Shown one piece after another: positions 43,303 through 51,531 of a stretch of DNA of 64,000 nucleotides. Position 1 is the first letter of the stretch; each line of letters starts with the position of its first letter. The notes below the pieces were generated by a model. The model had not been told where the DNA came from and ran no database searches. It saw nothing but the letters and a program-made list of their open reading frames with translations. The stretch lies in contig NZ_JANQDU010000001.1 in NCBI RefSeq assembly GCF_024723735.1, positions 682,001 through 746,000 of the forward strand. The letters are read 5' to 3'. The position numbers were made by a program, and so were the translations under genes. The stretch comes from Frigidibacter sp. ROC022. GTDB lineage: Bacteria; Pseudomonadota; Alphaproteobacteria; Rhodobacterales; Rhodobacteraceae.

Positions 43303-44135
43303 GTGACCCGTTGATCCGCATTGCCGAGGCGCTGGAGCGGGTCAGCCCGCCGCCCATGTCGGCACCGGATTTCGGGGCGGCGGACGCCTTTGTCTGGCAT
43401 GTCTCGCCCGACCGGCTGGAACCGGTGCCCAGGGTCTCGCGCATCGGGGTGGATCTGCTGGTCGGGATCGACCGGGCCCGCGACATCCTGATCGAGAACA
43501 CGCGCCAGTTCGCGCGCGGGGTCCCGGCCAACAACGCACTGCTCTGGGGTGCACGCGGGATGGGAAAATCCTCGCTGGTCAAGGCGGTGCATGCCCTGGT
43601 CGCGGCCGAAGTGCCGGGGTTGAAGATCGTCGAGCTCCAGCGCGAGGACCTGCCCTCCGTCACCCGGCTGCTGCGGCACCTGCGGGCCTCGGACTACCGG
43701 TTCCTGCTGTTCTGCGACGATCTGAGCTTCAGCCAGGACGACCAGCATTACAAGAGCCTCAAGGCGGTGCTGGACGGCGGCATCGAAGGCCGGCCCGAGA
43801 ATGTCCTGTTCTACGCCACCTCGAACCGCCGCCACCTGATGCCGCGTGACATGATCGAGAACGAACGTTCGACCGCGATCAGCCCTTCGGAAGCCGTGGA
43901 GGAAAAGGTCTCGCTGTCGGATCGCTTCGGTTTGTGGCTGGGCTTCCACCCCTGCGATCAGGACCAGTATCTGGCGATGATCCGGGGCTATTGCGATGCG
44001 CACGGGCTGGAGATCGATGACGACGAGTTGCGGGCCGAGGCGATCGAATGGCAGGCGACGCGCGGGTCCCGGTCGGGCCGGGTGGCCTGGCAGTTCTTCA
44101 CCGATCTGGCCGGGCGGCGCGGATTGCGACTCTGA
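43299..44135 (+). CDS. DUF815 family AAA-type ATPase
   Basis: 278 aa. Walker A GARGMGKSSL (about 84-93) and Walker B FLLFCDDLSF, then FYATSNRRHLMPRDM and LSDRFGLWLGFHPCDQDQYL, all typical of DUF815. Members are soluble ATPases of unknown cellular task, commonly next to tat or nlpD/surE genes in Alphaproteobacteria. ATGA overlap with tatC. Confidence 0.9.
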   Translation: MSDPLIRIAEALERVSPPPMSAPDFGAADAFVWHVSPDRLEPVPRVSRIGVDLLVGIDRARDILIENTRQFARGVPANNALLWGARGMGKSSLVKAVHALVAAEVPGLKIVELQREDLPSVTRLLRHLRASDYRFLLFCDDLSFSQDDQHYKSLKAVLDGGIEGRPENVLFYATSNRRHLMPRDMIENERSTAISPSEAVEEKVSLSDRFGLWLGFHPCDQDQYLAMIRGYCDAHGLEIDDDELRAEAIEWQATRGSRSGRVAWQFFTDLAGRRGLRL

Positions 44136-44150
44136 TCCGCCGGGCCCTGG

Positions 44151-45188
44151 TCAGGCCGCCAGCAGGCAGCTTGCCTCGAAGCTCTTCAGCGACCGCCGGG
44201 CCGCCGGGCCCGTGGTGGCGGGATTCATCGGCAGGTCCGGGAACAGGGTCAGCAGTTCTTCCGCCGCTTCCGGCGCCAGGCTGGCCAGCGATTGCTCGCC
44301 CGGCTGGAAGCTCTCCGAGGCGACCCCTTCGGCAAAGACGATCTCGTGCCGGTCGAAGAGGATGTGGTGATAGGTGACGCTGCCGCCTTCGATCCGGGTT
44401 ATCGTGCTTCCGTTGACCATGTCCTTGGCGCGGACCAGAACCGAACCTTCACCGAATAGCAGTTCCGCGCGCCAGTCCGACACCAGGATCCGGTGCTGCG
44501 GCGAGACCAGAAGGCGCCGGCTGTTGCCGATGGCGCCCGGGGCGAAGGCGACCGGCGCCATGCTGCCGCGCGCGGGAACCCGGCGACAGCCGCTCCAGCG
44601 CAGCGGTTGCGGACCGCGGTCCTTGGTCAGGACAAGGTCGCCCGGAACCATGTCCTCGATCGGGCGCGGCCCTTCGGGCGTCTCGATCAGCGTCCCGGCG
44701 GCAAAGCAGACCACGGTGCCGCCCATCTCGGAATGCGCCGTGTAGGAATCGTTCTTGACCACCGGTCCGACGGTATAGCTGCCGGGCGGCGGCACCCCGT
44801 CGGGAAAGACGAGGTAATAGCCGTTGTCGGTTTCGAGATCGATGAAATCGTTGTTGTTGAAGTCGATGTCTATGACGCCGACGCGGTAGGTGTCGCCGCC
44901 GCTCGACACGGTGAAGGTATAATCCCAGATGGTCTGGTAATAGGCGCCGTCGACATAGGCGAGTTGCTCCCAGGAGCCGCCGATCTGTTCGTTGCTTCCG
45001 ATCTGCTCGTTGGTGTTGTCGCCGTTGAAGACCGTTGCGCCGTCGTTCTCGCGGACGTGGAACCAGGTCTGATCGCCGGTATAGCTCCAGGTGCTGCCCT
45101 CGCTGGGCGCATAGGCGTAATTCTGCGGCACCCCGTCGACCAGGGTCTGGGTGCCGTAGATCGCATTATATCCAAAATAAACTGACAT
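44151..45188 (-). CDS. Hint-domain protein with canonical Cys nucleophile
   Basis: 345 aa. An N-terminal beta-rich region of about 155 residues, rich in Tyr, Asn, Asp and Gly (FGYNAIYGTQTL, WDYTFTVSSGGDTYRVGVIDIDFNNND), ends at a Hint_2 domain: CFAAGTLIETPEGPRPIEDMVPGDLVLTKDRGPQPLRWSG, SPQHRILVSDW, LFDRHEIVFAEGVASESF. The Cys and the HRIL block are intact, so autoprocessing at that Cys is plausible. Common in Rhodobacterales with unknown function, perhaps surface or secreted. A 9-bp imperfect hairpin (45198-45221) lies just upstream of the ATG. Confidence 0.85.
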   Translation of the reverse strand: MSVYFGYNAIYGTQTLVDGVPQNYAYAPSEGSTWSYTGDQTWFHVRENDGATVFNGDNTNEQIGSNEQIGGSWEQLAYVDGAYYQTIWDYTFTVSSGGDTYRVGVIDIDFNNNDFIDLETDNGYYLVFPDGVPPPGSYTVGPVVKNDSYTAHSEMGGTVVCFAAGTLIETPEGPRPIEDMVPGDLVLTKDRGPQPLRWSGCRRVPARGSMAPVAFAPGAIGNSRRLLVSPQHRILVSDWRAELLFGEGSVLVRAKDMVNGSTITRIEGGSVTYHHILFDRHEIVFAEGVASESFQPGEQSLASLAPEAAEELLTLFPDLPMNPATTGPAARRSLKSFEASCLLAA

Positions 45189-45197
45189 CGTACCCGT

Positions 45198-45221
45198 TCT
45201 GTCCCCAGTCCAGGGAACAGA
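45198..45221 (-). other. 5' UTR hairpin before the Hint-domain gene
   Basis: TCTGTCCCC (45198-45206) and GGGAACAGA (45213-45221) pair over 9 positions with one wobble in the minus-strand RNA, and a 6-base loop. It lies 10-33 bases before the ATG at 45188. Confidence 0.4.
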
Positions 45222-45299
45222 CCTAGCGGATGAATTGTCCCAAACTTTGCAACGACTGTGCCCAAACTGCGTCTTTTTTCCACGCCGGGCGGTCGGGGA

Positions 45300-46442
45300 T
45301 CAGTTCAGGAAGGGCACCGGATCGACGCTTTCGAAGCCTTCGCGGACCTCGAAATGCACGAAGGGCGGGTTGCCCTTGCGGACCACGCCGATGGCCTGCC
45401 CGCGCTTGACCTTGTCGCCCTTCGAGACCTTGATCGCGTCGAGCCCCGCATAGACGGTGAGCAGGTTGTTGGCGTGGCGGATGACGAGGATCGGCGTCTG
45501 CTCGGTGTCCCGGGTGATCGCGGCGACGGTGCCGTCACCGGCGGCCACGACCGTGCTGCCGGCGGCGGCGGAAATGTCGATGCCCTCGTTCTTCTTCTTT
45601 GCGTATTCGCGGATGATCTTGCCGGCCACCGGCATCGCCAGCCGCGAGCTCGAGGATTTGCCCTTGGACAGGTCAGGCGAGGCGGGCACGTCCTTGGGCG
45701 TCACCGGCGCCACATCTTCGGCGGGCAGGGGCTCCTTGGCCGAGGGCGGCTCGGGCGTGGGAGAGCCGGTGCCGGGCAGGGGTTCGGGCTCGGCGGTGCG
45801 CGGCGCCACGGGCTGGGTGACCGGGATCAGCAGATACTGGCCCTCGCGGATCGCGAGATCAGGCCCCAGCCCGTTCCATTCCGACAGGGCGCGGACCGAG
45901 ACGTTGTAGAGCCGGGCGATGGAATAGGCGGTTTCGCCGCGTGCCACCTTGTGGCGCACCGGCTCGGGGCTGCTGGGGGTCGCCGGGGAGGCGGCCGGCG
46001 CCGGATTGGCACCTTCGGCGCGGTCGAGCGCCGAACCGGCGATGACCGACACATCGACATTGCCGCCCGAGGGCAGCGCCCCGGTGGCGGGCGAGGGCTC
46101 GGCCACCCGGCGCGGCAGGGCCAGCACCTCGTTGGCGCGCAGGGTGTCGCCGGTGGACAGGCCGTTGTAGCGGGCCAGTTCTTCGGCCCCCAGACCGACC
46201 CGGGCGGCGACGCTGGCGACGGTATCGCCACGGCGGGCCACGACCACCTGATAGCCGGGATAGGAGATCACGCCGCGATCATCGGTGGCGGGCCGGTCGA
46301 GGCTGCGCTGGCGGACCGCATCCGAGGTGTCGAATCCGTTGCCGAGGTCGCGAAGATCGAAATCTATCGGATCCGTGCATCCGGCCAGCGCCAGAAGCGC
46401 CGCACCCGTCATCAGACCGCGAGAAATGCGAATAGTCATCAT
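45300..46442 (-). CDS. NlpD-like lipoprotein: two LysM repeats and a degenerate M23 domain
   Basis: 380 aa from the ATG at 46442, chosen for AGAGGTGG upstream and the lipoprotein signal (LLALAGC). Two LysM repeats (about 80-125 and 170-220) and a C-terminal M23/LytM domain (about 270-380). Catalytic positions are changed: NEGIDI instead of HxGxD and VYAGLD instead of the YxHL His, though the final FVHFEVR is present. It is therefore probably an amidase activator like NlpD/EnvC rather than a peptidase. Next to pcm and surE, as is usual. Confidence 0.88.
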   Translation of the reverse strand: MMTIRISRGLMTGAALLALAGCTDPIDFDLRDLGNGFDTSDAVRQRSLDRPATDDRGVISYPGYQVVVARRGDTVASVAARVGLGAEELARYNGLSTGDTLRANEVLALPRRVAEPSPATGALPSGGNVDVSVIAGSALDRAEGANPAPAASPATPSSPEPVRHKVARGETAYSIARLYNVSVRALSEWNGLGPDLAIREGQYLLIPVTQPVAPRTAEPEPLPGTGSPTPEPPSAKEPLPAEDVAPVTPKDVPASPDLSKGKSSSSRLAMPVAGKIIREYAKKKNEGIDISAAAGSTVVAAGDGTVAAITRDTEQTPILVIRHANNLLTVYAGLDAIKVSKGDKVKRGQAIGVVRKGNPPFVHFEVREGFESVDPVPFLN

Positions 46443-46545
46443 GCTCACCACCTCTTGTCCGCGGTTCGTCTTCATTGCGAACCTTGGCCACCCCACGCCG
46501 GTTGCCCGGCGCCTTGTTCCATCCCGACGCACCGCAGGCGCGGCG

Positions 46546-47187
46546 CTAGTCCTGTCCCAGCCCCTCGACCAGCGGCACGAAGCGCACCGGACGCAGTTCC
46601 TCGTAATCGTAACCCGTCTCCGAGCGCGTGACGCGGATCAGGCTCTGCACCGTATCGGACTGGCCGACGGGTATCACCATGATACCGCCAATCCGGAGTT
46701 GCGACAACAGGGTGCCGGGCGGGTCCTCGGCGGCCGCGGTGACCAGAATCCGGTCGAAGGGCGCCTGTTCCGGCAGCCCGTGGCTGCCGTCCGCCGTCAT
46801 CGCCGTGATGTTGGTCAGTTTCAGCTCGTCGAACACCGCCTGCGCCTCGCGCACCAGGCGCCGGAACCGGTCCACCGTGTAGACCCGCCGCGCCAGCTTG
46901 CTGAGGATCGCCGCCTGATAGCCCGAACCGGTGCCGACCTCGAGTATCTTGTCGCGCGGCGAGATGTTCAGCGCCTGGGTCATCAGCCCGACCACCGAGG
47001 GTTGGCTGATCGTCTGGCCGCAGGGGATCGGCAGCGGCGTATCTTCGTAGGCGCGTTCGGCGAAGAGGCCGCGCACGAAGGTGCCCCGGTCGATCGTCTC
47101 CATCGCGCCGAGCACGCGCGCATCCGTCACCCCGTGCGAACGGAGCGTGTAGAGGAACTGCATCTGGCGTTCGGCGTCGTCGATCAT
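46546..47187 (-). CDS. pcm: Protein-L-isoaspartate O-methyltransferase
   Basis: 213 aa. Typical PIMT start ([24 protein letters not shown]), [30 protein letters not shown], and SAM motif [15 protein letters not shown]. It repairs isoaspartyl residues in aged proteins. The ATG overlaps the surE stop by 4 bp. Confidence 0.95.
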   Translation of the reverse strand: MIDDAERQMQFLYTLRSHGVTDARVLGAMETIDRGTFVRGLFAERAYEDTPLPIPCGQTISQPSVVGLMTQALNISPRDKILEVGTGSGYQAAILSKLARRVYTVDRFRRLVREAQAVFDELKLTNITAMTADGSHGLPEQAPFDRILVTAAAEDPPGTLLSQLRIGGIMVIPVGQSDTVQSLIRVTRSETGYDYEELRPVRFVPLVEGLGQD

Positions 47188-47966
47188 TCCAGCGCGTCCC
47201 GCAGCGCCGCCAGCCGGTCATGCGCGGTCAGGTCGGCGCGCATCGGGGTGATCGAGACATATCCGTCCAGATTGGCGGCGGCATCGGTGCCGGCCCCGGT
47301 CGGATGGTGCTGTGCCCCGCCCTTGATCCAGAGGAACTTGCGCCCGTTCGGCGCGATGCTGGGGGCGACGCCGAAGCTGGTCGCCTCGCGGAAGCCCTGC
47401 GTTGTGACCCGGCGGCCCTTCACGGCCGAGGCCGGGCAGGGCGGGAAATTGACGTTGTAGAACAGCCGGTAGTCTTCCTCGCGCCAGTCGCCGTTCTCCC
47501 AGATCGCGCGGACCGCATCGGTGCCATGGGCGGCGGCGGCCTCGAACGGGTTGTCGAGATCGGCGTTGCCCGGTCCCCAGAACTGCGACAGGGCGATGGC
47601 GCGCAACCCCTGCAGGGCGCCCTCCATCGCGGCCCCGATGGTACCCGAGTAAAGCGTGTTCTCGGCCGCGTTGTTGCCCTTGTTGACGCCCGAGAGCACC
47701 AGATCGGGCGCGGCGTGCAGCACTTCGTGGACCCCGGCCAGCACGCAATCGGCGGGCGAGCCCTCGCAGGCAAAGCGGCGCGGTCCGAATTCGGAGATCA
47801 TCACCGGTCGGGTGTAGGAGATGCAATGCGCGACGCCGGACTGCTCGAAGGCCGGGGCGACGGTCCAGACTTCGCCCGAGGGGCCGGCAATGGCCTCGGC
47901 GATGGCCTCGAGCACTTTCAGCCCGGGTGCGTTGATTCCGTCGTCGTTGGTGATCAGGATTTTCAT
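47184..47966 (-). CDS. surE: 5'/3'-nucleotidase SurE
   Basis: 260 aa. The start [16 protein letters not shown] has the metal-binding Asp pair (D8, D9); [25 protein letters not shown] is the second signature. It dephosphorylates nucleoside monophosphates. First of the surE-pcm-nlpD minus-strand unit, conserved in Proteobacteria. Confidence 0.96.
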   Translation of the reverse strand: MKILITNDDGINAPGLKVLEAIAEAIAGPSGEVWTVAPAFEQSGVAHCISYTRPVMISEFGPRRFACEGSPADCVLAGVHEVLHAAPDLVLSGVNKGNNAAENTLYSGTIGAAMEGALQGLRAIALSQFWGPGNADLDNPFEAAAAHGTDAVRAIWENGDWREEDYRLFYNVNFPPCPASAVKGRRVTTQGFREATSFGVAPSIAPNGRKFLWIKGGAQHHPTGAGTDAAANLDGYVSITPMRADLTAHDRLAALRDALE

Positions 47967-48075
47967 GATGGTCCCTTCAATGGTTCCTTAGTCGCCCGGC
48001 CCGCCCGGGTAAAGAATCCACGCAAATTTGCAATGGACCGTGGCTTTCCGGCGCGCTAGAACCAGCCCCGGTGCT

Positions 48076-48159
48076 GCCCGAGTGGTGGAATGGTAGACGC
48101 AGCGGATTCAAAATCCGCCGCCGCAAGGCGTGCGAGTTCGAGTCTCGCCTCGGGCACCA
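48076..48159 (+). tRNA. tRNA-Leu (anticodon CAA), CCA encoded
   Basis: Acceptor arms GCCCGAG (48076-48082) and CTCGGGC (48149-48155) pair fully, followed by ACCA (48156-48159). The anticodon stem GCGGA/TCCGC encloses loop TTCAAAA with anticodon CAA. T arm GCGAG-TTCGAGT-CTCGC and a class II variable arm (CCGCAAGGCGT) support tRNA-Leu. Confidence 0.95.
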
Positions 48160-48700
48160 GATTTTCCGGCAACCACTGTCGATGACAATGTCATCTGCGG
48201 CACCGGCGTTCCATGCCTTCCGTTGTGTCCTCCTTTAGGGAGGTGCGTGTTTGCGTGGCTTGCGGTGCCGATGGCACGAGCCTAGCGAATTGGGCGGGGC
48301 CGATTGTAGCTCCGGAAGCCGGCGACTGGATGGGGCAAGCTATCGGAACGGTGGTGCCGGAACTCGCCAGGCAAGTGTGAAAGGGGCCGGTCTCGCCGGC
48401 GGGAGCATGCGGTGTTGCCGCCGGCTTCTGCCCGCGGAAGGTGCGCGCATCAGGTCGGCACATTGCCGCGCGCGACATAATCCTGGAGAGCGCGTTCGAG
48501 GGCCTGGAGAAGGCGCTTCAACTGCCATGACAGCGTTTGCGCTCTGGATCATGTCCCAACGACTGGATTGATGGTCAGCCGGTGGGCAGGTTGACGTCCT
48601 CGGTTCTGGCTGTGTGGGCTTTCGTATTTCCGCGTCGCGCGGGATGAAAACCACCGGGCGCAATATGCGGCCCAATAGAGCAAAAACATCTAGACAAAGG
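48160..48700. other. Gene-poor stretch after tRNA-Leu
   Basis: About 540 bases with no gene I can support. Visible: a 15-base palindrome GATGACA-A-TGTCATC (48181-48195), a small CCTCC/GGAGG hairpin (about 48231-48245), and a 49-codon open stretch (48381-48530, no start) whose end reads HIAARDIILESAFEGLEKAL then stop. That may be a gene remnant. I recognise nothing else. Confidence 0.4.
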
Positions 48701-48715
48701 AAACATCACATGTTT
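48701..48715. promoter_or_regulatory. Probable GntR operator (perfect 6-bp inverted repeat)
   Basis: AAACAT-CAC-ATGTTT is a perfect palindrome lying directly upstream of the gntR start, a typical autoregulatory site. It overlaps a start codon (48710) of a six-codon mini-ORF, MFMKLP, that has AAGGAAAC upstream and whose TGA overlaps the gntR ATG; this mini-ORF may couple translation. Confidence 0.4.
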
Positions 48716-48726
48716 ATGAAGTTGCC

Positions 48727-49482
48727 ATGAGCGAGCTTCTTTTTTACGATCTGAAAGACGTGGTGGGCATCACGCCGAACCTGACCACCCAGGTCAGCCG
48801 CGAGATCGGGCGGCGCATCGTGGCTGGTCATTATCGCGAGAATGATCTTGTCGAGGATGAGGGCAAGCTTGCGGCGCGTTTCGGGGTCAGCAAGACGGTG
48901 GTGCGCGAGGCGGTCAAGCTTCTGGTCGCCAAGGGGCTGCTCGAGGTCCGGCGCGGCATAGGCACCCGTGTGCGTCGGAGAAGCAGCTGGAACCTGCTCG
49001 ATGACGACGTTCTTGCCTGGCATCAGGGGGTGGAGCCGCGTCCGGAATTCCTTCGCCAGTTGATGGATGTTCGTCAGGTGTTCGAGCCAAGTGCCGCAGC
49101 ATGGGCGGCCGTTTCTGCCACTGACGAACAGATCCTGGAAATCCGCTCCGCACAGGACAGAATGGAGTCTGCCGCGTCGATCGAGGCTTTCGTTGTGGCC
49201 GATGCGCTGTTTCACCGGGCCATCCTGCGCGCCGCAAACAACGAGATCCTGATGGCAATGGAAGGGGTCATCTTCTCGGCTCTGCTCAGTTCGATCCGGC
49301 TGACCAACGCAGACCCGCGCGAGAACCAGCGGTCAATTCCCCTCCACAGGCAGGTGCTTGAGGCGATCGAGGCGCGGGACGGTGCGCGTGCCATGGCGAC
49401 GATGACCGAACATCTGGGGGATACCCACACCCGCCTTTCCGGCGCGATTGCGGGTTTTGGCAAGGCCGGGAGAACAGGCTGA
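48727..49482 (+). CDS. GntR family (FadR/FCD subfamily) transcriptional regulator
   Basis: 251 aa. N-terminal winged helix (about 18-85: GRRIVAGHYRENDLVEDEGKLAARFGVSKTVVREAVKLLVAKGLLEVRRGIGTRV) and C-terminal FCD ligand domain (about 105-230, with ADALFHRAILRAANNEIL, typical metal-binding His positions). Such regulators often sense sugar acids. It heads the sugar-transport and oxidation cluster, so it most likely represses it. The ribosome site is weak. Confidence 0.93.
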   Translation: MSELLFYDLKDVVGITPNLTTQVSREIGRRIVAGHYRENDLVEDEGKLAARFGVSKTVVREAVKLLVAKGLLEVRRGIGTRVRRRSSWNLLDDDVLAWHQGVEPRPEFLRQLMDVRQVFEPSAAAWAAVSATDEQILEIRSAQDRMESAASIEAFVVADALFHRAILRAANNEILMAMEGVIFSALLSSIRLTNADPRENQRSIPLHRQVLEAIEARDGARAMATMTEHLGDTHTRLSGAIAGFGKAGRTG

Positions 49483-49524
49483 CAAACAGATTGCCAGTGG
49501 CCGGGACGGTGGCCGGCTAGTGGC

Positions 49525-49562
49525 GGCAGTTCGAGACAACTTGGAACCTGGCTCGAACTGCC
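49525..49562. repeat. Perfect 11-bp inverted repeat between gntR and the binding-protein gene
   Basis: GGCAGTTCGAG (49525-49535) and CTCGAACTGCC (49552-49562) with a 16-base spacer, 43 bases after gntR. Could be a terminator-like stem for gntR (no T-tract) or an operator for the transport operon. A second small hairpin GGCGC-GGAAA-GCGCC lies at 49603-49617. Confidence 0.45.
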
Positions 49563-49641
49563 CGTGCGGCCCTGAAAAGGGTTGACTGCCACCAGACACC
49601 TCGGCGCGGAAAGCGCCACAGACATCGAGACGGAGGATAAG

Positions 49642-50703
49642 ATGTTCTTGAAGGCTACAAAAGGTCTATTGGCAGGCAGTGTGGCCGCTGCCGCTTTCTT
49701 CGCGGGCGGGGCGGCGTCGGCGAAGGATATGGTGGCGCTGTTGCTGCCCGAAAACGTGAACCCGCGCTGGGAACAGCAGGATGCCGCCGCCTTCAAGGCG
49801 CGGATGGCCGAGATCGCGCCGGATGTGGATGTCGAAGTGTTCAACGCGAACAACGACACCGCAATGCAGCAACGGCAGGCGGAACAGGCGTTGACGCAGG
49901 GCGCCGATGTCCTGGTGGTGATCCCGATCGACGGTGACAGTTCCGCGATCATCGCGGATACGGCGGCCGAGGAGGGCGTGCCGACAATCGCCTATGACCG
50001 CATGATCAATTCGGAGAATACGCTGGTCTGGATCCAGGCCGACATGTTTGCCACCGGTGCTGCCCAGGCGCAACACGTGGTGGACAACACGAAATCCGGG
50101 GACACGCTGGTATTGCTCCGCGGCTCGCCGACCGATCCCAATGCGGCCGTGATCTCGGATGGCCAGATGTCGGTCCTGCAGCCGCTGTTCGACTCGGGCG
50201 AGCGCATCCTGGGGTACGAGAACTGGACGCCGGGTTGGGATCCCGCCATCGCCCGCCGCTCCATGGACCAGGCCCTGACGCTGCTGGGCAATAATGTGCA
50301 GGGCGTTGTTTCCTCGAACGATGGTAACGCCGGCGCCGCTATCGCGGCGATGGAAGAACAGGGCATGGCCGGCACGGTCCCGGTATCGGGCCTTGACTGC
50401 ACCGTCCAGGCGCTGCAGCTGATGCTGCTGGGCAAGCAGACCCAGTGCGGTTGGCGCCCGTTGCACGAGATGGGCTATGCTGCTGCCGAAGTGGCTGTCC
50501 GTCTCCTCAAGGACGAGCCCTATGACGACCTGGCGACCGAGGTCGTGCAGAATGGCGTCGGGGCGGACGTGGCCTTTGTGCCGATTGACGCCTATTCGGC
50601 TGTCGGCACCGAGGGCGTGGGCTATGTGATCGAACACGATCCCTCGGTCACACGCGAGATGGTGTGCCAGGGTGAAGCGGCCAAGACCGACTTCTGTCAG
50701 TAG
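49642..50703 (+). CDS. Sugar ABC transporter periplasmic binding protein (XylF/RbsB class)
   Basis: 353 aa from the ATG at 49642, which follows GGAGGAT. Signal peptide (about residues 1-27, ending GGAASAKD). Mature protein is a Peripla_BP_4 fold: MVALLLPENVNPRWEQQDAAAFK, NANNDTAMQQRQAEQALTQGADVLVVIPIDGD, SPTDPNAAVISDGQM, SSNDGNAGAAIAAM. This pattern is closest to D-xylose-binding XylF. With the ATPase and permease next to it, it forms a high-affinity sugar importer. Confidence 0.9.
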   Translation: MFLKATKGLLAGSVAAAAFFAGGAASAKDMVALLLPENVNPRWEQQDAAAFKARMAEIAPDVDVEVFNANNDTAMQQRQAEQALTQGADVLVVIPIDGDSSAIIADTAAEEGVPTIAYDRMINSENTLVWIQADMFATGAAQAQHVVDNTKSGDTLVLLRGSPTDPNAAVISDGQMSVLQPLFDSGERILGYENWTPGWDPAIARRSMDQALTLLGNNVQGVVSSNDGNAGAAIAAMEEQGMAGTVPVSGLDCTVQALQLMLLGKQTQCGWRPLHEMGYAAAEVAVRLLKDEPYDDLATEVVQNGVGADVAFVPIDAYSAVGTEGVGYVIEHDPSVTREMVCQGEAAKTDFCQ

Positions 50704-50712
50704 CCCCCTGTC

Positions 50713-51531
50713 ATGACACGAAACGAGGAAAGAGTGGTGGGGCGGTCAGCCCCACCAGCGCACCTTGCCGTGCGCGGAATCCACAAGCGGTTCGGCGGTG
50801 TCCATGCCCTGAAAGGCGTGGATTTCGAGGTCGCCCGCGGTGAGGTCATGGCGCTGGTTGGTGACAACGGCGCCGGTAAGTCGACCCTGATGAAGGTGCT
50901 GGCCGGGGCCCTTACGGCGGACGAGGGACAGTTCTTTCTCGACGACAGGCCAGTCGGAGTGAACTCCCCCAACGATGCGGCCGCGCTTGGCATCCAGATC
51001 GTCTACCAGGACTTGGCCCTGTGCGAGAACCTTGATGTGGCGGCGAACCTGTCGCTGGGCACGGAACCTGTCAAGCCGGGATGGGGATTCCTTCCCCGCC
51101 TGCTGCGCCCGCTGGACGAACTGGAAATGGAGGTCCGGGCACGCAGCGCAATCGACCGTCTGGAAGTGCGGACGCTGCAATCGGTGCGCGCCAAGGTCGG
51201 CGGCTTGTCCGGCGGTCAGCGACAGGCAATCGCAATTGCCCGCGCTGTGGGGGCGCAAAGCACCGTCGTGATGCTCGACGAACCGACCGCCGCCCTGGGT
51301 GTCGCGCAGACCCGGCAGGTGTTGGAGGTGGTCAAGCGCATGCGCGAGACAGGTCACGCCGTGGTCTACATCTCTCACAACATGCGCGATATCTTCGAGG
51401 TGTCCGACAGGATCTGCGTGCTGCGTCATGGCAGTAATGTCGCCACTTACCGCACTGCGGACACCAATCCCGATGAGATCGTCGTCGCCATGACGCGCGG
51501 CCTTGACCCGAGCACATCCGATGCAGCCTGA
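50713..51531 (+). CDS. Sugar ABC transporter ATPase, single-domain
   Basis: 272 aa with one ABC domain: Walker A GDNGAGKST (about 55-63), Q-loop IVYQDLALCENLDVAANL, signature LSGGQRQAIAIARAV, Walker B VVMLDEPTAALGV, H-loop VVYISHNM. It is half the length of XylG/RbsA, which have two domains, so it works as a dimer, like FrcA-type ATPases. Overlaps the permease gene by 11 bp. Confidence 0.92.
   Translation: MTRNEERVVGRSAPPAHLAVRGIHKRFGGVHALKGVDFEVARGEVMALVGDNGAGKSTLMKVLAGALTADEGQFFLDDRPVGVNSPNDAAALGIQIVYQDLALCENLDVAANLSLGTEPVKPGWGFLPRLLRPLDELEMEVRARSAIDRLEVRTLQSVRAKVGGLSGGQRQAIAIARAVGAQSTVVMLDEPTAALGVAQTRQVLEVVKRMRETGHAVVYISHNMRDIFEVSDRICVLRHGSNVATYRTADTNPDEIVVAMTRGLDPSTSDAA

Noticed and set aside
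44151-45188. Hint proteins as true inteins
   Set aside because: No conserved host extein sequence or homing endonuclease is present; the Hint domain sits near the C-terminus, as in Hint_2 proteins.
48076-48159. tRNA-Leu as an integration site of a genomic island
   Set aside because: No integrase gene and no second copy of the tRNA 3' end was noticed downstream; the catabolic operon has similar GC and coding style to its neighbours.
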